Assembly: GCA_022823665.1 (NCBI GenBank)
Contig: JAJEHN010000001.1
Location: 124,001 to 188,000 of the forward strand
Direction: 5' to 3'
Length of the DNA stretch: 64,000 bases
DNA from: Thermoanaerobaculia bacterium
GTDB lineage: Bacteria; Acidobacteriota; Thermoanaerobaculia; Multivoradales; Multivoraceae
The position numbers and the translations under genes were made by a program. Within the stretch, counting starts at the first letter, position 1; each line of letters starts with the position of its first letter. Below, piece after piece: positions 51,009 to 60,526 of this stretch. The notes beneath the pieces are model-generated. The model searched no databases and was not told where the DNA came from. It worked only from the letters and a program-made list of their open reading frames with translations.

Positions 51009-53135
51009 TTACCGGCGGTCCTCACAGCCGTCGAACGTCCCCGTGTCCCGGATCGGCTCGAACAGCCGGCCCAGGGGACTCACCCATGTCTTGCGGGCGC
51101 CGTTCCTCCGGTCGTGAACCGTCGTCGTCACTTCGACGTCCGTGAGACCGGCAGCGAAGACCCAGAAGTGGCCGTCGATCGCACAGCCGTCCAGCACCTT
51201 GATGACCATCTCGATGTTCGCCGGTTCGAAGAACCAGAAGTACCCGCTCTCGCCGGTGAGCTTCTCGGCCATGCCGCGGCCGGTCCTGCCGTCGGACGTA
51301 CGCCACTCGACCTGGACGTCGAAGTGCCCCAGACACAGGACATCGTCGCGGCTGCAGTCGGCCACTACCGGCGGATCGGGGTCGGGCGGCGAACCGGTGT
51401 CCGCAGCCTCGCACGGCGAAGGCTCCACCGGCGGTTTCGCTTCGGGTGACAGGTACACGACCAGGCCGTCGTGGTCCGCGGCGAAGAGCGCGTTCGTGGC
51501 ATCGTCCTCGTTGTGCCGCGCGGCGTCCGCGTTGCCGCGCGCGTACTGGATGTCCACGACGTGCCGTTCCAGCGGCTGGTTCACGAGCGCGTGATCCAGG
51601 ACCTGGGCGTTGCCGCCGAAGATGAATGAGTATCTCTCCGAGTCCGGCACCCGGTCGATCAGGTTGCAGAGATCCCTGGTGACGAGGTCGGGACCGGACA
51701 TCAGGTTCTCGCCCGGGGTGACGCGTCCCCTGATCTGGCCCACGACGTCGACGTAGCCGTCGGTGAACTGGAACGCGTTGAAGTCGCCCAGGACGATCAC
51801 CCTGGAGTCCTGAAGCGACTCGACGAGCCGCGCCACGGACTGCGCCTGCTCCAGGCGCTTCGTGCGAACCCACTCTCCGCGGGCCGCGTCGTCGACATCG
51901 ATCAGCGAGCGGTTGTGGATCGCCACCACCGAGAACGCCAGACCGGCCGCCGTCGCCTCGAGCACGACCGGCGGCCGGTCGTGGAGCCGGTCGACGGTCC
52001 CGTCCCGGGGATCCACGAAGGTCTCGCTTCGGCCGTGTTCGGTGACCCCGACGACCGCTACGCCCGAACGCACGAGGAAACCCACGGACTGGGAGCTGCC
52101 CGGCGCCTCGAGATGGGCCGTGTAGCGCACATTGGGGTCGTCGCTCCGAATGCGCGTGGCCAGGTTCTGGAGCGCGGTCCGGCCTCCCACCTCCTGCACG
52201 GCGACGATGTCGGGCGAACGGAGCACCTCGCGCACGAGGCGCGACAACTTGGCCAGCTTGGTCGCGCCCGCTCCCCCGCGCAGATTCAGGAGATTCTGCG
52301 AGGCCACCGTGATCTCGCCCGGCTTCTTCGCGCGCACGGCGCGCGGCTGGGTCGCCGCCCGGGTTAGAACCGTCAGCTCGGTCGGCCAGATCTCGTAGCC
52401 GCCGAACTCGTAGCCGAGCACGCCCGTCGCGGTGAACGTGGTGCCCGGAACCCAGGACACGTTCGGCAGGCCGAGCTTGTCGGGGTCGAGTTCGAACACC
52501 TCCGGGTTCCCGTCCCAGACCGGGAGACCCGGCCGACCCGGATACTCGATGCCCGGCTCGCGGAAGCCGCGCGAAGACGTCGGCGTGACGTACATCTCGG
52601 CCACCGGGTCCGAGCCGAAGTGCTGACTGCCACTGGACACCGTCCCGGTCGCGATCCGGATGCGCATGCCCTCGTAGCATTCGTACTCCCTCCGGCAACT
52701 CGGATGCGCGGGGTCCGGAGACGGTCGAGAGCCGTTGAACTCTACCGCGGCGGGCAACGCCTGGTTGCTGCCATCGATGCTGACCGTGCCGGCGGCGACC
52801 GTCGCGTCGATCCGCGTGAAGCCGTAGAACTCTTCGACCTCACCGGTGACGTCAACCCGGTCACCGACATCGATGGAAGGCGTGCCGTCGTGCAGAACGA
52901 AGATGCCGTCCGATGTGTCGGCATCACCGTCGCTGCGAGCGGACGGGGTCTGGATGAAGAAGCCGCCGGCGCCGACCGCGGTGACGACGTTGTCGTCCGT
53001 CGTGACCGTCTCGCCCACCCGGGGACTGGAGAGCCCGCGGCCCTGAATCTCGTGGATCTCATGAACCACTTCCTGTCCGAGCCCCGCTCCCGCAGAGGCC
53101 GCGGCCACGACGAGGCCGACCGTCAGGTGTCGCAC
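51009..53135 (-). CDS. Extracellular endonuclease/exonuclease (ExeM/NucH-like) with C-terminal secreted-protein domain
   Basis: The 708-residue protein has a signal peptide (to about residue 20), an OB-like N-terminal region (IHEIQGRGLSSP, as in the YhcR/ExeM group) and a catalytic EEP domain at about residues 275-570, with VQEVGG, IHNRSL, GDFNAF, DHALV and the final ADHDGLV. The last 100 residues start near LCLGHFDVQVEW and contain GYFWFFEPANIE and DGHFWVFAAG. I know this module from many secreted Acidobacteria proteins, where it seems to be a shared accessory domain. The role is probably breakdown of extracellular DNA. Confidence 0.87.
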   Translation of the reverse strand: MRHLTVGLVVAAASAGAGLGQEVVHEIHEIQGRGLSSPRVGETVTTDDNVVTAVGAGGFFIQTPSARSDGDADTSDGIFVLHDGTPSIDVGDRVDVTGEVEEFYGFTRIDATVAAGTVSIDGSNQALPAAVEFNGSRPSPDPAHPSCRREYECYEGMRIRIATGTVSSGSQHFGSDPVAEMYVTPTSSRGFREPGIEYPGRPGLPVWDGNPEVFELDPDKLGLPNVSWVPGTTFTATGVLGYEFGGYEIWPTELTVLTRAATQPRAVRAKKPGEITVASQNLLNLRGGAGATKLAKLSRLVREVLRSPDIVAVQEVGGRTALQNLATRIRSDDPNVRYTAHLEAPGSSQSVGFLVRSGVAVVGVTEHGRSETFVDPRDGTVDRLHDRPPVVLEATAAGLAFSVVAIHNRSLIDVDDAARGEWVRTKRLEQAQSVARLVESLQDSRVIVLGDFNAFQFTDGYVDVVGQIRGRVTPGENLMSGPDLVTRDLCNLIDRVPDSERYSFIFGGNAQVLDHALVNQPLERHVVDIQYARGNADAARHNEDDATNALFAADHDGLVVYLSPEAKPPVEPSPCEAADTGSPPDPDPPVVADCSRDDVLCLGHFDVQVEWRTSDGRTGRGMAEKLTGESGYFWFFEPANIEMVIKVLDGCAIDGHFWVFAAGLTDVEVTTTVHDRRNGARKTWVSPLGRLFEPIRDTGTFDGCEDRR

Positions 53136-53200
53136 GAGCCGTCCGAGGCCGGCAAACCTCTCTTCCAGGTCGTTCTTCAGCGTGCCTGCGCCAGCCAGAG

Positions 53201-54388
53201 TCAGTTCCCGCTCAGGTTCTGGAGAATCTCACGCGCTCTGGGGTGGTCCGGGTCGATTTCGAGCGCTCTTTCCAGTTGCCGTAGACCTTCTTCGGCGCGC
53301 CCCGTCCTGATGTAGGCGATCGTGAGCAGCGCGTAGGCGTCGGCCCGTCCCGGGTCGATTTCGAGCGCCCTTTCCAACGACGCGGCGGCCTCCTGGTTGC
53401 GGTCGGCCAGACCGTGGAGCACGCCCAGGTTGAGGTGCGCGTCGTAGGAGTCGGGATCGAGTCGCAGAACCGCGCGGTAGAGGCGTTCCGCAGCGACGTG
53501 GTCCCCTTCGGCCAGCCGCTGGTTCGCGGTCCGGATCATGGTCTGGGTGTCGCGTACAAGGTCGAACACGGCCTCCAGCATCGGATCGTCGAGGTTCGGT
53601 ACCTCCGTGGCCTCCAGGTCGGCCAGAAGATCGTCGGCGCGCTCCGAATTGCCGAGCTGGCGCTCGGTCATCGCCAGCAGGTAACGGGTTTCCCGATGGG
53701 CGGGATCGAGTGCCAGCGCCGTGCGCAGATGTTCAGCCGCGGTCTCGGCCTGGCCCCGGCGCCGGGCCGCCTTGCCCAGGCCGAGCTCACCCCAGGGCGC
53801 ACCGGGAGCCGCGGCGCGCACCGCGCGGAACGCCTCCTCCGCTGCGTCCGCGTCGCCGGCGGCCAGCAGCGCGTTGCCGAGCCGTACGCGCGCCGCCCAG
53901 TACGCCGGACGGAGTTCCAGGGCGCGCTCGAAGTGACGCACCGCGTCCTCGTGAGCGCCGCGTCCCTCCGCGAGGAAGCCCAGGTAGTACGGCCAGTCGG
54001 GGCTCGAGGGATCGAGCTCCTTGGCCCGCTCGTAGCAGCGCCTCGCCTGATCGATGTAACGGTGCGCCTGGTAGAGGCGGCCCAGGGCGCCGACCGCCGC
54101 GCCGTTCGACGGGTCGCGGTCGACGACCGCGAGGGCGTCGCGAACGGCCGTGACGAAGCCCGGGTCGAGTTCGGAGAGGTCAGGGATTCGGGGGACTTCA
54201 GCCTGCGCGATCGGCGACAGTGGGGCCGATGAGTCGGACGACGGGGCGGTACAGCCATACAGGAGGGTGAGCAGGAGCGCGGATGCGGGTCGGAAGACCC
54301 GCGCGCCCAGAGATACGGCGCCGGTGTTCGCGCGCCTCTCTACCGGCGGCGCGCCGGTCTCCCCGCGGACGTTCACCTCACGCAGCAT
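53201..54388 (-). CDS. TPR-repeat lipoprotein
   Basis: The 395-residue protein has a long N-region and a lipobox LLTLLYGC around residue 46, then about eight TPR units, such as ALELRPAYWAARVRLGNAL, ALEIDPGRADAYALL and ALEIDPDHPRAREIL. TPRs are scaffolds for protein contacts. The ATG at 54388 overlaps the end of the ASPIC/UnbV gene by 11 bases and has GAGGGAG upstream. The two gene products therefore probably work together in the periplasm or on the outer membrane. Confidence 0.84.
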   Translation of the reverse strand: MLREVNVRGETGAPPVERRANTGAVSLGARVFRPASALLLTLLYGCTAPSSDSSAPLSPIAQAEVPRIPDLSELDPGFVTAVRDALAVVDRDPSNGAAVGALGRLYQAHRYIDQARRCYERAKELDPSSPDWPYYLGFLAEGRGAHEDAVRHFERALELRPAYWAARVRLGNALLAAGDADAAEEAFRAVRAAAPGAPWGELGLGKAARRRGQAETAAEHLRTALALDPAHRETRYLLAMTERQLGNSERADDLLADLEATEVPNLDDPMLEAVFDLVRDTQTMIRTANQRLAEGDHVAAERLYRAVLRLDPDSYDAHLNLGVLHGLADRNQEAAASLERALEIDPGRADAYALLTIAYIRTGRAEEGLRQLERALEIDPDHPRAREILQNLSGN

Positions 54389-56117
54389 CACGGCAAACTC
54401 CCTCGGCCGGTGCGGTGCCACCAGGCGCGAGCAGGCGCAGGACGCTGTTCACGGGCACCCCCGAGCGCTCGGTGACGCCGCCGTGAGACCAGTCCACCCT
54501 GATGTGGTCGACGCCCGGAATGTCGCCGAACGCGAAGTGAACTCGCGGATCGTTGGCAACGGCAAAGCTCTGCGCCGGACGCGCGTCGCGGGTCCAGCTC
54601 CTGCCTCCCGCCTGGACCGTCACGCGCGAGCCGACAGCGGAGCGATCGAGGACGCCGCCGCCGCAGAGGTCGACGATCAGCCAGGACGAGGCGTTCCCCA
54701 CTTCGTTCCGGAGCAGCCGCGCCGGCCCCTCGTTGTTCACCACCACGATGTCGACATCGCCGTCGTTGTCGAGATCGCCGAATGCCGCACCGCGGCTCAC
54801 CTCGAGCAGCTCCAGGGCCGCGCCGGCCCGGCCCGAAACGTCTTCGTAGCGGCCGGAGGGCGTGCCGCGCAGCAACTGGTTCGGCTCGCGGTAGTCGAAA
54901 GCGGCGGTATCTCCCGGAGTCACCTTGCCGTTGGCGACGAAGAGATCCAGCACGCCGTCGCCGTCGTAGTCGAACCAGGACGTGCCGAAGCCGGTGTACG
55001 GCTGGCTCACGCCGCCGAGGCGCGCCCCGGCGGTCACATCCTGGAAGAACCCGCCGCCGTCGTTGCGGTAGAGCGTATTCGTCTCCCCGCTCAGGTGGGT
55101 CAGGAAGAGGTCGAGGTCACCGTCGCCGTCGGGGTCGGCCACCGCGATGCCCATGCCCGCTTCCGGCTGGCCGAGTTCGTTGAGCGCCGCTCCGCGCGAC
55201 AGGGCGTCCTCCCGGAACGTGCCGTCACCCCGGTTCAACCACAGGTGGTTCGCCGCCTGGTCGTTCGCCACGTAGAGATCGGTGAGCCCGTCGCCGTCGA
55301 AGTCCGCCGCGACGACCCCCAGACCCGGCCCGGCGGCCGAACGAATGCCGGCGGCCTCGCTCACGTCGGTGAACCGGCCGCCGCCGTCGTTGCGGTACAG
55401 GGTGTCCGGCGCAGGCGGGTACTCCGCCGGATTGCAGTAGTTGCGGAGCCCGTTCGGACCCAGGCAGGGGCGTTCACGCGCGGCGCTCCAGACGACGTAG
55501 TTGGCCACGAAGATGTCCAGGTCCAGGTCGCCGTCGTAGTCGAAGAAGACGCTGCTGGACGACCAGGCCGGGTCGCCGACGCCAGCGGGTTCCGTCACAT
55601 CCCCGAACGTGCCGTCGCCCAGGTTGCGGTAGAGCCGGTTCGGGCCGACGTTCGTCACGTAGAGATCGACCAGGCCGTCCCGGTCGAAGTCGGCTGCCGT
55701 GGCACCGGCGCCGTAGCTCGTATCGCCGATTCCCGCGGCGTCCGTCACGTCCCCCAAAACGCCCTCGCCCAGGTTGCGGTACAGGCGGTTGCCAGGCCGG
55801 TTGGCGGCCGGGCCCGCCGAAGTGTCGGCTTCCGGCGCCCCGGGAACCGGGCCGCTCTGGACCAGGTAGACGTCGAGCAACCCGTCCTCGTCGAAGTCCA
55901 GCAGCGCTGCGCCTCCCACCAGGAGCTCGGGGTAGTTGTAGTCGCCGACCGCGCCGTTGCGGTGGACGAAGTCGAGTCCCGCTTCGGAAGCGCGCTCGAG
56001 GAAGACGGGCTCCGGCGCGGGAACCGCCGTCGACACGTCCGCGCCGCCGTCCGCTTCACCGCATGCCGGGAGAACCGCGGCCAGAAGGACTAGGGCGAAG
56101 GTAAAAGAACGCCGCAT
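54378..56117 (-). CDS. CRTAC1/ASPIC-UnbV lipoprotein with VCBS/FG-GAP repeats
   Basis: The 579-residue protein has a lipobox (LLAAVLPAC, Cys19), then seven FG-GAP/VCBS calcium-binding motifs, such as DFDEDGLLDVYL, DFDRDGLVDLYV, DFDGDGLTDLYV, DYDGDGVLDLFV and DLDNDGDVDIVV, forming a beta-propeller. It ends in the ASPIC/UnbV domain (RDARPAQSFAVANDP, HIRVDWSHGG). The role is uncertain; relatives bind ligands or cell-surface partners. It is the first gene of a two-gene unit with the TPR lipoprotein and diverges from the YHS gene across 67 bases. Confidence 0.9.
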   Translation of the reverse strand: MRRSFTFALVLLAAVLPACGEADGGADVSTAVPAPEPVFLERASEAGLDFVHRNGAVGDYNYPELLVGGAALLDFDEDGLLDVYLVQSGPVPGAPEADTSAGPAANRPGNRLYRNLGEGVLGDVTDAAGIGDTSYGAGATAADFDRDGLVDLYVTNVGPNRLYRNLGDGTFGDVTEPAGVGDPAWSSSSVFFDYDGDLDLDIFVANYVVWSAARERPCLGPNGLRNYCNPAEYPPAPDTLYRNDGGGRFTDVSEAAGIRSAAGPGLGVVAADFDGDGLTDLYVANDQAANHLWLNRGDGTFREDALSRGAALNELGQPEAGMGIAVADPDGDGDLDLFLTHLSGETNTLYRNDGGGFFQDVTAGARLGGVSQPYTGFGTSWFDYDGDGVLDLFVANGKVTPGDTAAFDYREPNQLLRGTPSGRYEDVSGRAGAALELLEVSRGAAFGDLDNDGDVDIVVVNNEGPARLLRNEVGNASSWLIVDLCGGGVLDRSAVGSRVTVQAGGRSWTRDARPAQSFAVANDPRVHFAFGDIPGVDHIRVDWSHGGVTERSGVPVNSVLRLLAPGGTAPAEGVCRDAA

Positions 56118-56184
56118 GGCCGCAACAGACACTATCCGCGCAGGCCCGGCGACTGAATAGACTCGCCCGAGGAGGACTCGCCTC

Positions 56185-56676
56185 ATGTCTACGCCAAAGC
56201 GCCGCCGTCGTCGCAGCCCATTCGCCCGCGAGACGGCCCTCGCCACCCTCACCGCCATGGCCGCCCTGGCGGCGATTCCGGCCGCTGCCGCCGCCGAGGA
56301 TCCGGTCTTCACCGCCCGCGGCAACCTGGCGATCCGCGGCTACGACCCGGTCGCCTACTTCACGGAAGGGAAAGCGGTCAAAGGCGACAAGGACTTCACG
56401 CTTGGCTGGCAGGGCGCCGACTGGCGCTTCGCAACCGCCGGGAACCGGGACGCCTTCTCCGAAGATCCGGAGAAGTACGCGCCCCAGTACGGCGGATACT
56501 GCGCCTGGGCGGTGAGTCGCAACTACACCGCTCCCACCGATCCGGACGCGTTCACCGTGGTGAACGGCAAGCTCTATCTGAACTACAACAAGAGGGTCAT
56601 GAGGCAGTGGCTCGAGGACCGCGACCGGAACATCGAGCAGGCCGACGAAAACTGGCCCGCGGTTCTCGAGGAGTGA
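56185..56676 (+). CDS. Exported YHS-domain protein
   Basis: A 163-residue protein with a strongly basic N-terminus (PKRRRRRS), a hydrophobic signal core to about residue 36, and a YHS-type domain (AIRGYDPVAYFTEGKAVKGD, YAPQYGGYCAWAVS). YHS domains appear in proteins handling metal, especially copper or iron, though the role of the exported forms is not established. A Tyr/Cys-containing YGGYCAWA motif is typical. GAGGAGG before the ATG gives it a strong start. Confidence 0.88.
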   Translation: MSTPKRRRRRSPFARETALATLTAMAALAAIPAAAAAEDPVFTARGNLAIRGYDPVAYFTEGKAVKGDKDFTLGWQGADWRFATAGNRDAFSEDPEKYAPQYGGYCAWAVSRNYTAPTDPDAFTVVNGKLYLNYNKRVMRQWLEDRDRNIEQADENWPAVLEE

Positions 56677-56722
56677 CGCGCACCGCCGGCGCCGCCAGCG
56701 CTCCGCCTGGAATCCCCGGCGC

Positions 56723-57868
56723 GTGAAGCTCCTCGCTTTCAGCGACGTCCACCTGGACTCGAAGTTCGGCTGGGCGAGCCGCGAGGTCGCCCGCAGGCAG
56801 CGCCAGCGGCTGCGCGAAGGCGTGACTTGGGCGTTCGAGCAGGCCCGGCATGAAGGCGCTGCCGCGGTACTGATCGGCGGCGACCTGTTCGAGCACGAAC
56901 TCGTGTCGCCGGACACGGTCGACTTCCTCCGACGGACATTCGATCGATCGGAACTCCAGGTCTTCGCCGCTCCCGGCAACCACGATTACGCGGACACGGA
57001 GAGCCCGTACCGGCGGATCGACTGGCCGGACAACGTCCACGTCTTCACCGAGACGCGCTTCACGTCGAAGCTGGTCGCCGATGGTGTGACCATCTGGGGC
57101 GCCGCCCACCGCAAGCCCGCCGACACCCCCGGTTTCTTCGACGACGGATTCCGGGTCGAGGGCTCCGGTACTCACGTCGCCGTCTTCCACGGCGAGGAAC
57201 GGAACGCCGCGTTCCAGGGCCAGTACCGCCACGCCCCGTTCGAGGGCGACCAGATCGCCGCCGCCGGCTTCGACCACGCCGTCGTGGGCCACTCCCACAA
57301 ACCCGCCGACCGACCGACCTGGACCCGCCTCGGCTCGCTCGAACGGCTCAAGTTCAACGAGGCCTACGGCAGCGCCGTGATTCTGGAGATCGAGAATGGT
57401 CGCGTGACGCGTCGTCGGCTCGACCCGCGGCCCCCGGCCCTTCACACCCTGAGCGTCGACCTGACGGAAGTCGAGAACCCGGGTCAGGCTCGGGACCGGG
57501 TCCGCGACGCGCTCTCGGGCATGGCCGGCGCCGCTCGTATCCGGCTGATCGGCGAGCCGGAGGACCTTCACCTGCACGAAGACGACTTCGCCACCAGCTC
57601 GTTCGAACTGCCGGACGGAATCGAACAGGTGCTGGTCGACATCTCCGGTCTGACGCCGCCGTACGACCTGGAGCAGATCGAACAGGAGCCCACCGTTCGC
57701 GGCATGTTCGTACAGCGCGTCCGCGAAGACGACCTGGACCCGGAAACCGAGCGGCTCGTGCTTCTCGCCGGCCTCCGCGCGCTGGACGGCCGGCAGGACC
57801 TCGCCGTGATCGACGAGCTTCGGATGGGCGCTTCCGAGGCGGACCCTTCGATCGGAGAGGCCGGGTGA
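56723..57868 (+). CDS. YhaO/SbcD-like metallophosphoesterase
   Basis: The 381-residue protein starts at GTG 56723 (KLLAFSDVHLDSKFG), with Asp8 and His10 of the metallophosphoesterase site. Further ligands are GGDLF, APGNHD, VAVFHGEE and GHSHKP. The C-terminal 110 residues are outside the catalytic fold. Mre11/SbcD-type proteins cut DNA ends together with an ABC ATPase. Its GTGA stop/start overlap with the following YhaN-like gene supports that pairing. Confidence 0.9.
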   Translation: MKLLAFSDVHLDSKFGWASREVARRQRQRLREGVTWAFEQARHEGAAAVLIGGDLFEHELVSPDTVDFLRRTFDRSELQVFAAPGNHDYADTESPYRRIDWPDNVHVFTETRFTSKLVADGVTIWGAAHRKPADTPGFFDDGFRVEGSGTHVAVFHGEERNAAFQGQYRHAPFEGDQIAAAGFDHAVVGHSHKPADRPTWTRLGSLERLKFNEAYGSAVILEIENGRVTRRRLDPRPPALHTLSVDLTEVENPGQARDRVRDALSGMAGAARIRLIGEPEDLHLHEDDFATSSFELPDGIEQVLVDISGLTPPYDLEQIEQEPTVRGMFVQRVREDDLDPETERLVLLAGLRALDGRQDLAVIDELRMGASEADPSIGEAG

Positions 57869-60516
57869 AGATCCACCGCGTCCGCGCGCACGAGTTCGGC
57901 AAGCTCGACGGCGAACTCGACCTGGCGCCCGGCATGACCGTCATCCATGGCGACAACGAGGCCGGCAAGTCGACCTGGCTGCAGGCGATCTTCGCCGGTC
58001 TCTGCGGCCGGCGCCGCGGCCGTGGCGCCAACACCCTGGAGGAACGGGAGTTCGAGCGCCAGTACAAGCCCTGGAGCGGCGGCCAGTGGCGCGCCACCGT
58101 GAAGTTCGAGCTCGACGACGGGCGGCGGATCGAGATCCAGCAGCGCGACCTCGACACGAAGGAGAGCGTCGCCCAGGACGCCGACACCGGACGCGCCATC
58201 GGCGACGAGATCATCTACAGCGGCAGCATCGACGGCTCGCGGTTCCTCGGTCTGAACCGCCAGGTCATGCCGTCGACGCTGGTCATCGGCCAAGGCGACA
58301 TCCAGAGACTGCGTCAGAAGAGCGAGAAGAAGGGCGACGAGGCTTCCGCGCTCAAGGAAGAGCTACAGCGGGCGGCCGCCTCGGCCGGCGGCGCCGCCAC
58401 CGCCGTCGAGGCGCTCCGTACGCTGAGCGAGTACGCCAGCGAGGAGATCGGCCTGGAGCGCCGCAACTCCACCAGACCGTTGCAAAGGTCGATCGACCGC
58501 GCCGCCGGAGCCCGTGAGGCCCTCGAGACCGGCAGAAGCCGCCACAAGCTGCGCTCGAGCCTGGAGAACGAGCTGAGCGCTGCCCGCGATTGGGCCCGGA
58601 GCGCCAACGCCCTCGTCCAGGCGTGCCAGAACGTGCATGCCGAACGGGAGCTCGGTCGGCTGGAGGCGCGCCTCGCCGAGATCGACCGGTTGGCGTCGAA
58701 GTTCCCCGACGGCGCTCCGCCGGCGCCCGGCGAAGAGACCGGCGCCGGACCGGCCACGGAACCGAGCCAGGCGACCGAGGGTGACGTTGAAGTGGCCCCG
58801 GAGGTCGCGCAAGCGGCCAGGACGTGGCGCGCGGCCACCGAAGCGCGCACCCTGCGCGAACAGTTGGGACCCGGCGAGCCTCCGGCCTCGGTCATCTCGA
58901 AGGCGGACGAGGCGACCCTGAGACGCGGGCTCGAGGTTCTCGAGCAACCGCCTCCGGATTCCCTCGAAGAGGCCGAACGGCGGGTCCAGGCGTTCCGCGA
59001 CGAACAGGCGCAGCTCAGACGCCAGCTCGAAGCGAGTTCCGGCTTCGGCCGCTGGCCCTGGATCGGGGCTATCGCCGGCAGCCTGGTCGTGGCGCTGGGC
59101 TTCTTCGACCTCCTGCCGCGAGCGATCAGCATCGCCGGTGCTCTTCTCGCCTTCGGCAGCTCGGTCCTCATCTACCGCGCGCAGAGACGCCTGTCTCCCC
59201 AACCCGAAGCCCATGAACAGGTGCAGCGTGGCATGGACAGGGCCGACGCCGAGGCGGACTTGAGGGACCTGAAGCGGAAGCACAGGCGCAGAGACCGCCA
59301 GATCGAGGAGGTGGGACACCAGCTCGCGTCCCTCGGCCTCGAAGCCGACGCGGATGCCGTGCGGACCGCCCTCGCGGCACTCACGGAGCGCGAAGCCTGG
59401 GACCGCGAGCAGACTCTCTGGCTCAGCCGGGTGAAAGCGGCGCGTGAAGCGGAGACGGGGGCCGAAGCCGCCCTCCGCGCCGCACTGGGCAGCCGCGGCC
59501 AGGAGGACCCGGAAGTGTCCGTCGCGGGCTTGCTCGATCGGTACGAGCAGCGCTGCCACCGCAACGCCGGGGCGGCAGCGCGTTGGCTACAGGATCGCGA
59601 GCGCCGGCTCCGGGACCAGAGAAACGACTGGGATCACCTGCAGCGCCTCCTCGGCGGCAGCGACCGCCGGAGTCTCGCGGCCCGGCGCGACGCGGCCGCG
59701 GATCAGGCGCGCCGGGCCGCCGACCCGCTCCCGGCGGAGACGGACGACATCCGGGGCCTCGACGACGACGAGTTGGAAAGGAATCTGGTCGAGGCCCGTG
59801 CCGATGCGGTCGACGCCCGCATCGAGGTCAACCGGAAGCAGGTCGAACTCGCCGCCGACGGCGACCTCCCCTCGCTCGCCGAGCTCGAAGAGGAGCAGGC
59901 CGCTGCCGAGCGCGAGGTCGTGCTCCTGCGTCGGGCAGGCGACATCCTCGACACGACCAGGGAACACCTGGAAGCAGCCCAGGACGAGGTCCATCGGATG
60001 CTCGCGCCGGACCTGCGCGAAGCGCTGGAGAAGCGGCTGAAACTCGTCACCGACGGCCGTTACTCGGCCGTCCGCATCGACCCGGAAGAAGGAATGGAGG
60101 TGCAACTCGAGGTCGAAGACGGCGTCTTCCGCTCCGCCACCGAGCTGTCGCACGGCACAGTCGACCAGACCTACCTGCTGCTCCGCATCGGCCTCGCCGA
60201 GGCGCTCGGCGACAAGAAGGAGTCGGCGCCCCTGTTCCTCGACGATGCGACCGTGCATTCGGACACCGACCGTACGATCCGCTTTCTCGACCTGCTGATC
60301 GCCCTGAGCGAGGAACGGCAGATCGTCGTCTTCACCCAGGAGGAGGAGGTCAGGGAGTGGGCCGCGCGAAGTCTCACGGGAGACGCCAGGCACCGCCTGA
60401 TCGAACTTGGCCGGAACGGCCTTCCGGTCCAGCCGGGAGACGAAGCGGACCCCGTCAGCGAAGCGGGCGGAAGCGAGCCCGCGCCAGAGCCGGAACGCCA
60501 GCACAGCCTTCTATAA
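57865..60516 (+). CDS. YhaN/SbcC/Rad50-like AAA ATPase with internal membrane segments
   Basis: The 883-residue protein has Walker A GDNEAGKSTW (about residues 28-37), long coiled coils, two hydrophobic helices at about residues 395-437 (WIGAIAGSLVVALGFF and AISIAGALLAFGSSVLIY), more coiled coil, the ABC signature LSHGTVDQTYLLLRIGLAEA and Walker B PLFLDDATVHSD near residue 788. YhaN proteins also carry internal membrane helices, so this is the family plan. With the phosphoesterase it may form a membrane-linked nuclease complex, which is inference from Mre11-Rad50. Confidence 0.88.
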   Translation: MKIHRVRAHEFGKLDGELDLAPGMTVIHGDNEAGKSTWLQAIFAGLCGRRRGRGANTLEEREFERQYKPWSGGQWRATVKFELDDGRRIEIQQRDLDTKESVAQDADTGRAIGDEIIYSGSIDGSRFLGLNRQVMPSTLVIGQGDIQRLRQKSEKKGDEASALKEELQRAAASAGGAATAVEALRTLSEYASEEIGLERRNSTRPLQRSIDRAAGAREALETGRSRHKLRSSLENELSAARDWARSANALVQACQNVHAERELGRLEARLAEIDRLASKFPDGAPPAPGEETGAGPATEPSQATEGDVEVAPEVAQAARTWRAATEARTLREQLGPGEPPASVISKADEATLRRGLEVLEQPPPDSLEEAERRVQAFRDEQAQLRRQLEASSGFGRWPWIGAIAGSLVVALGFFDLLPRAISIAGALLAFGSSVLIYRAQRRLSPQPEAHEQVQRGMDRADAEADLRDLKRKHRRRDRQIEEVGHQLASLGLEADADAVRTALAALTEREAWDREQTLWLSRVKAAREAETGAEAALRAALGSRGQEDPEVSVAGLLDRYEQRCHRNAGAAARWLQDRERRLRDQRNDWDHLQRLLGGSDRRSLAARRDAAADQARRAADPLPAETDDIRGLDDDELERNLVEARADAVDARIEVNRKQVELAADGDLPSLAELEEEQAAAEREVVLLRRAGDILDTTREHLEAAQDEVHRMLAPDLREALEKRLKLVTDGRYSAVRIDPEEGMEVQLEVEDGVFRSATELSHGTVDQTYLLLRIGLAEALGDKKESAPLFLDDATVHSDTDRTIRFLDLLIALSEERQIVVFTQEEEVREWAARSLTGDARHRLIELGRNGLPVQPGDEADPVSEAGGSEPAPEPERQHSLL

Positions 60517-60526
60517 TCGCCGCCCG

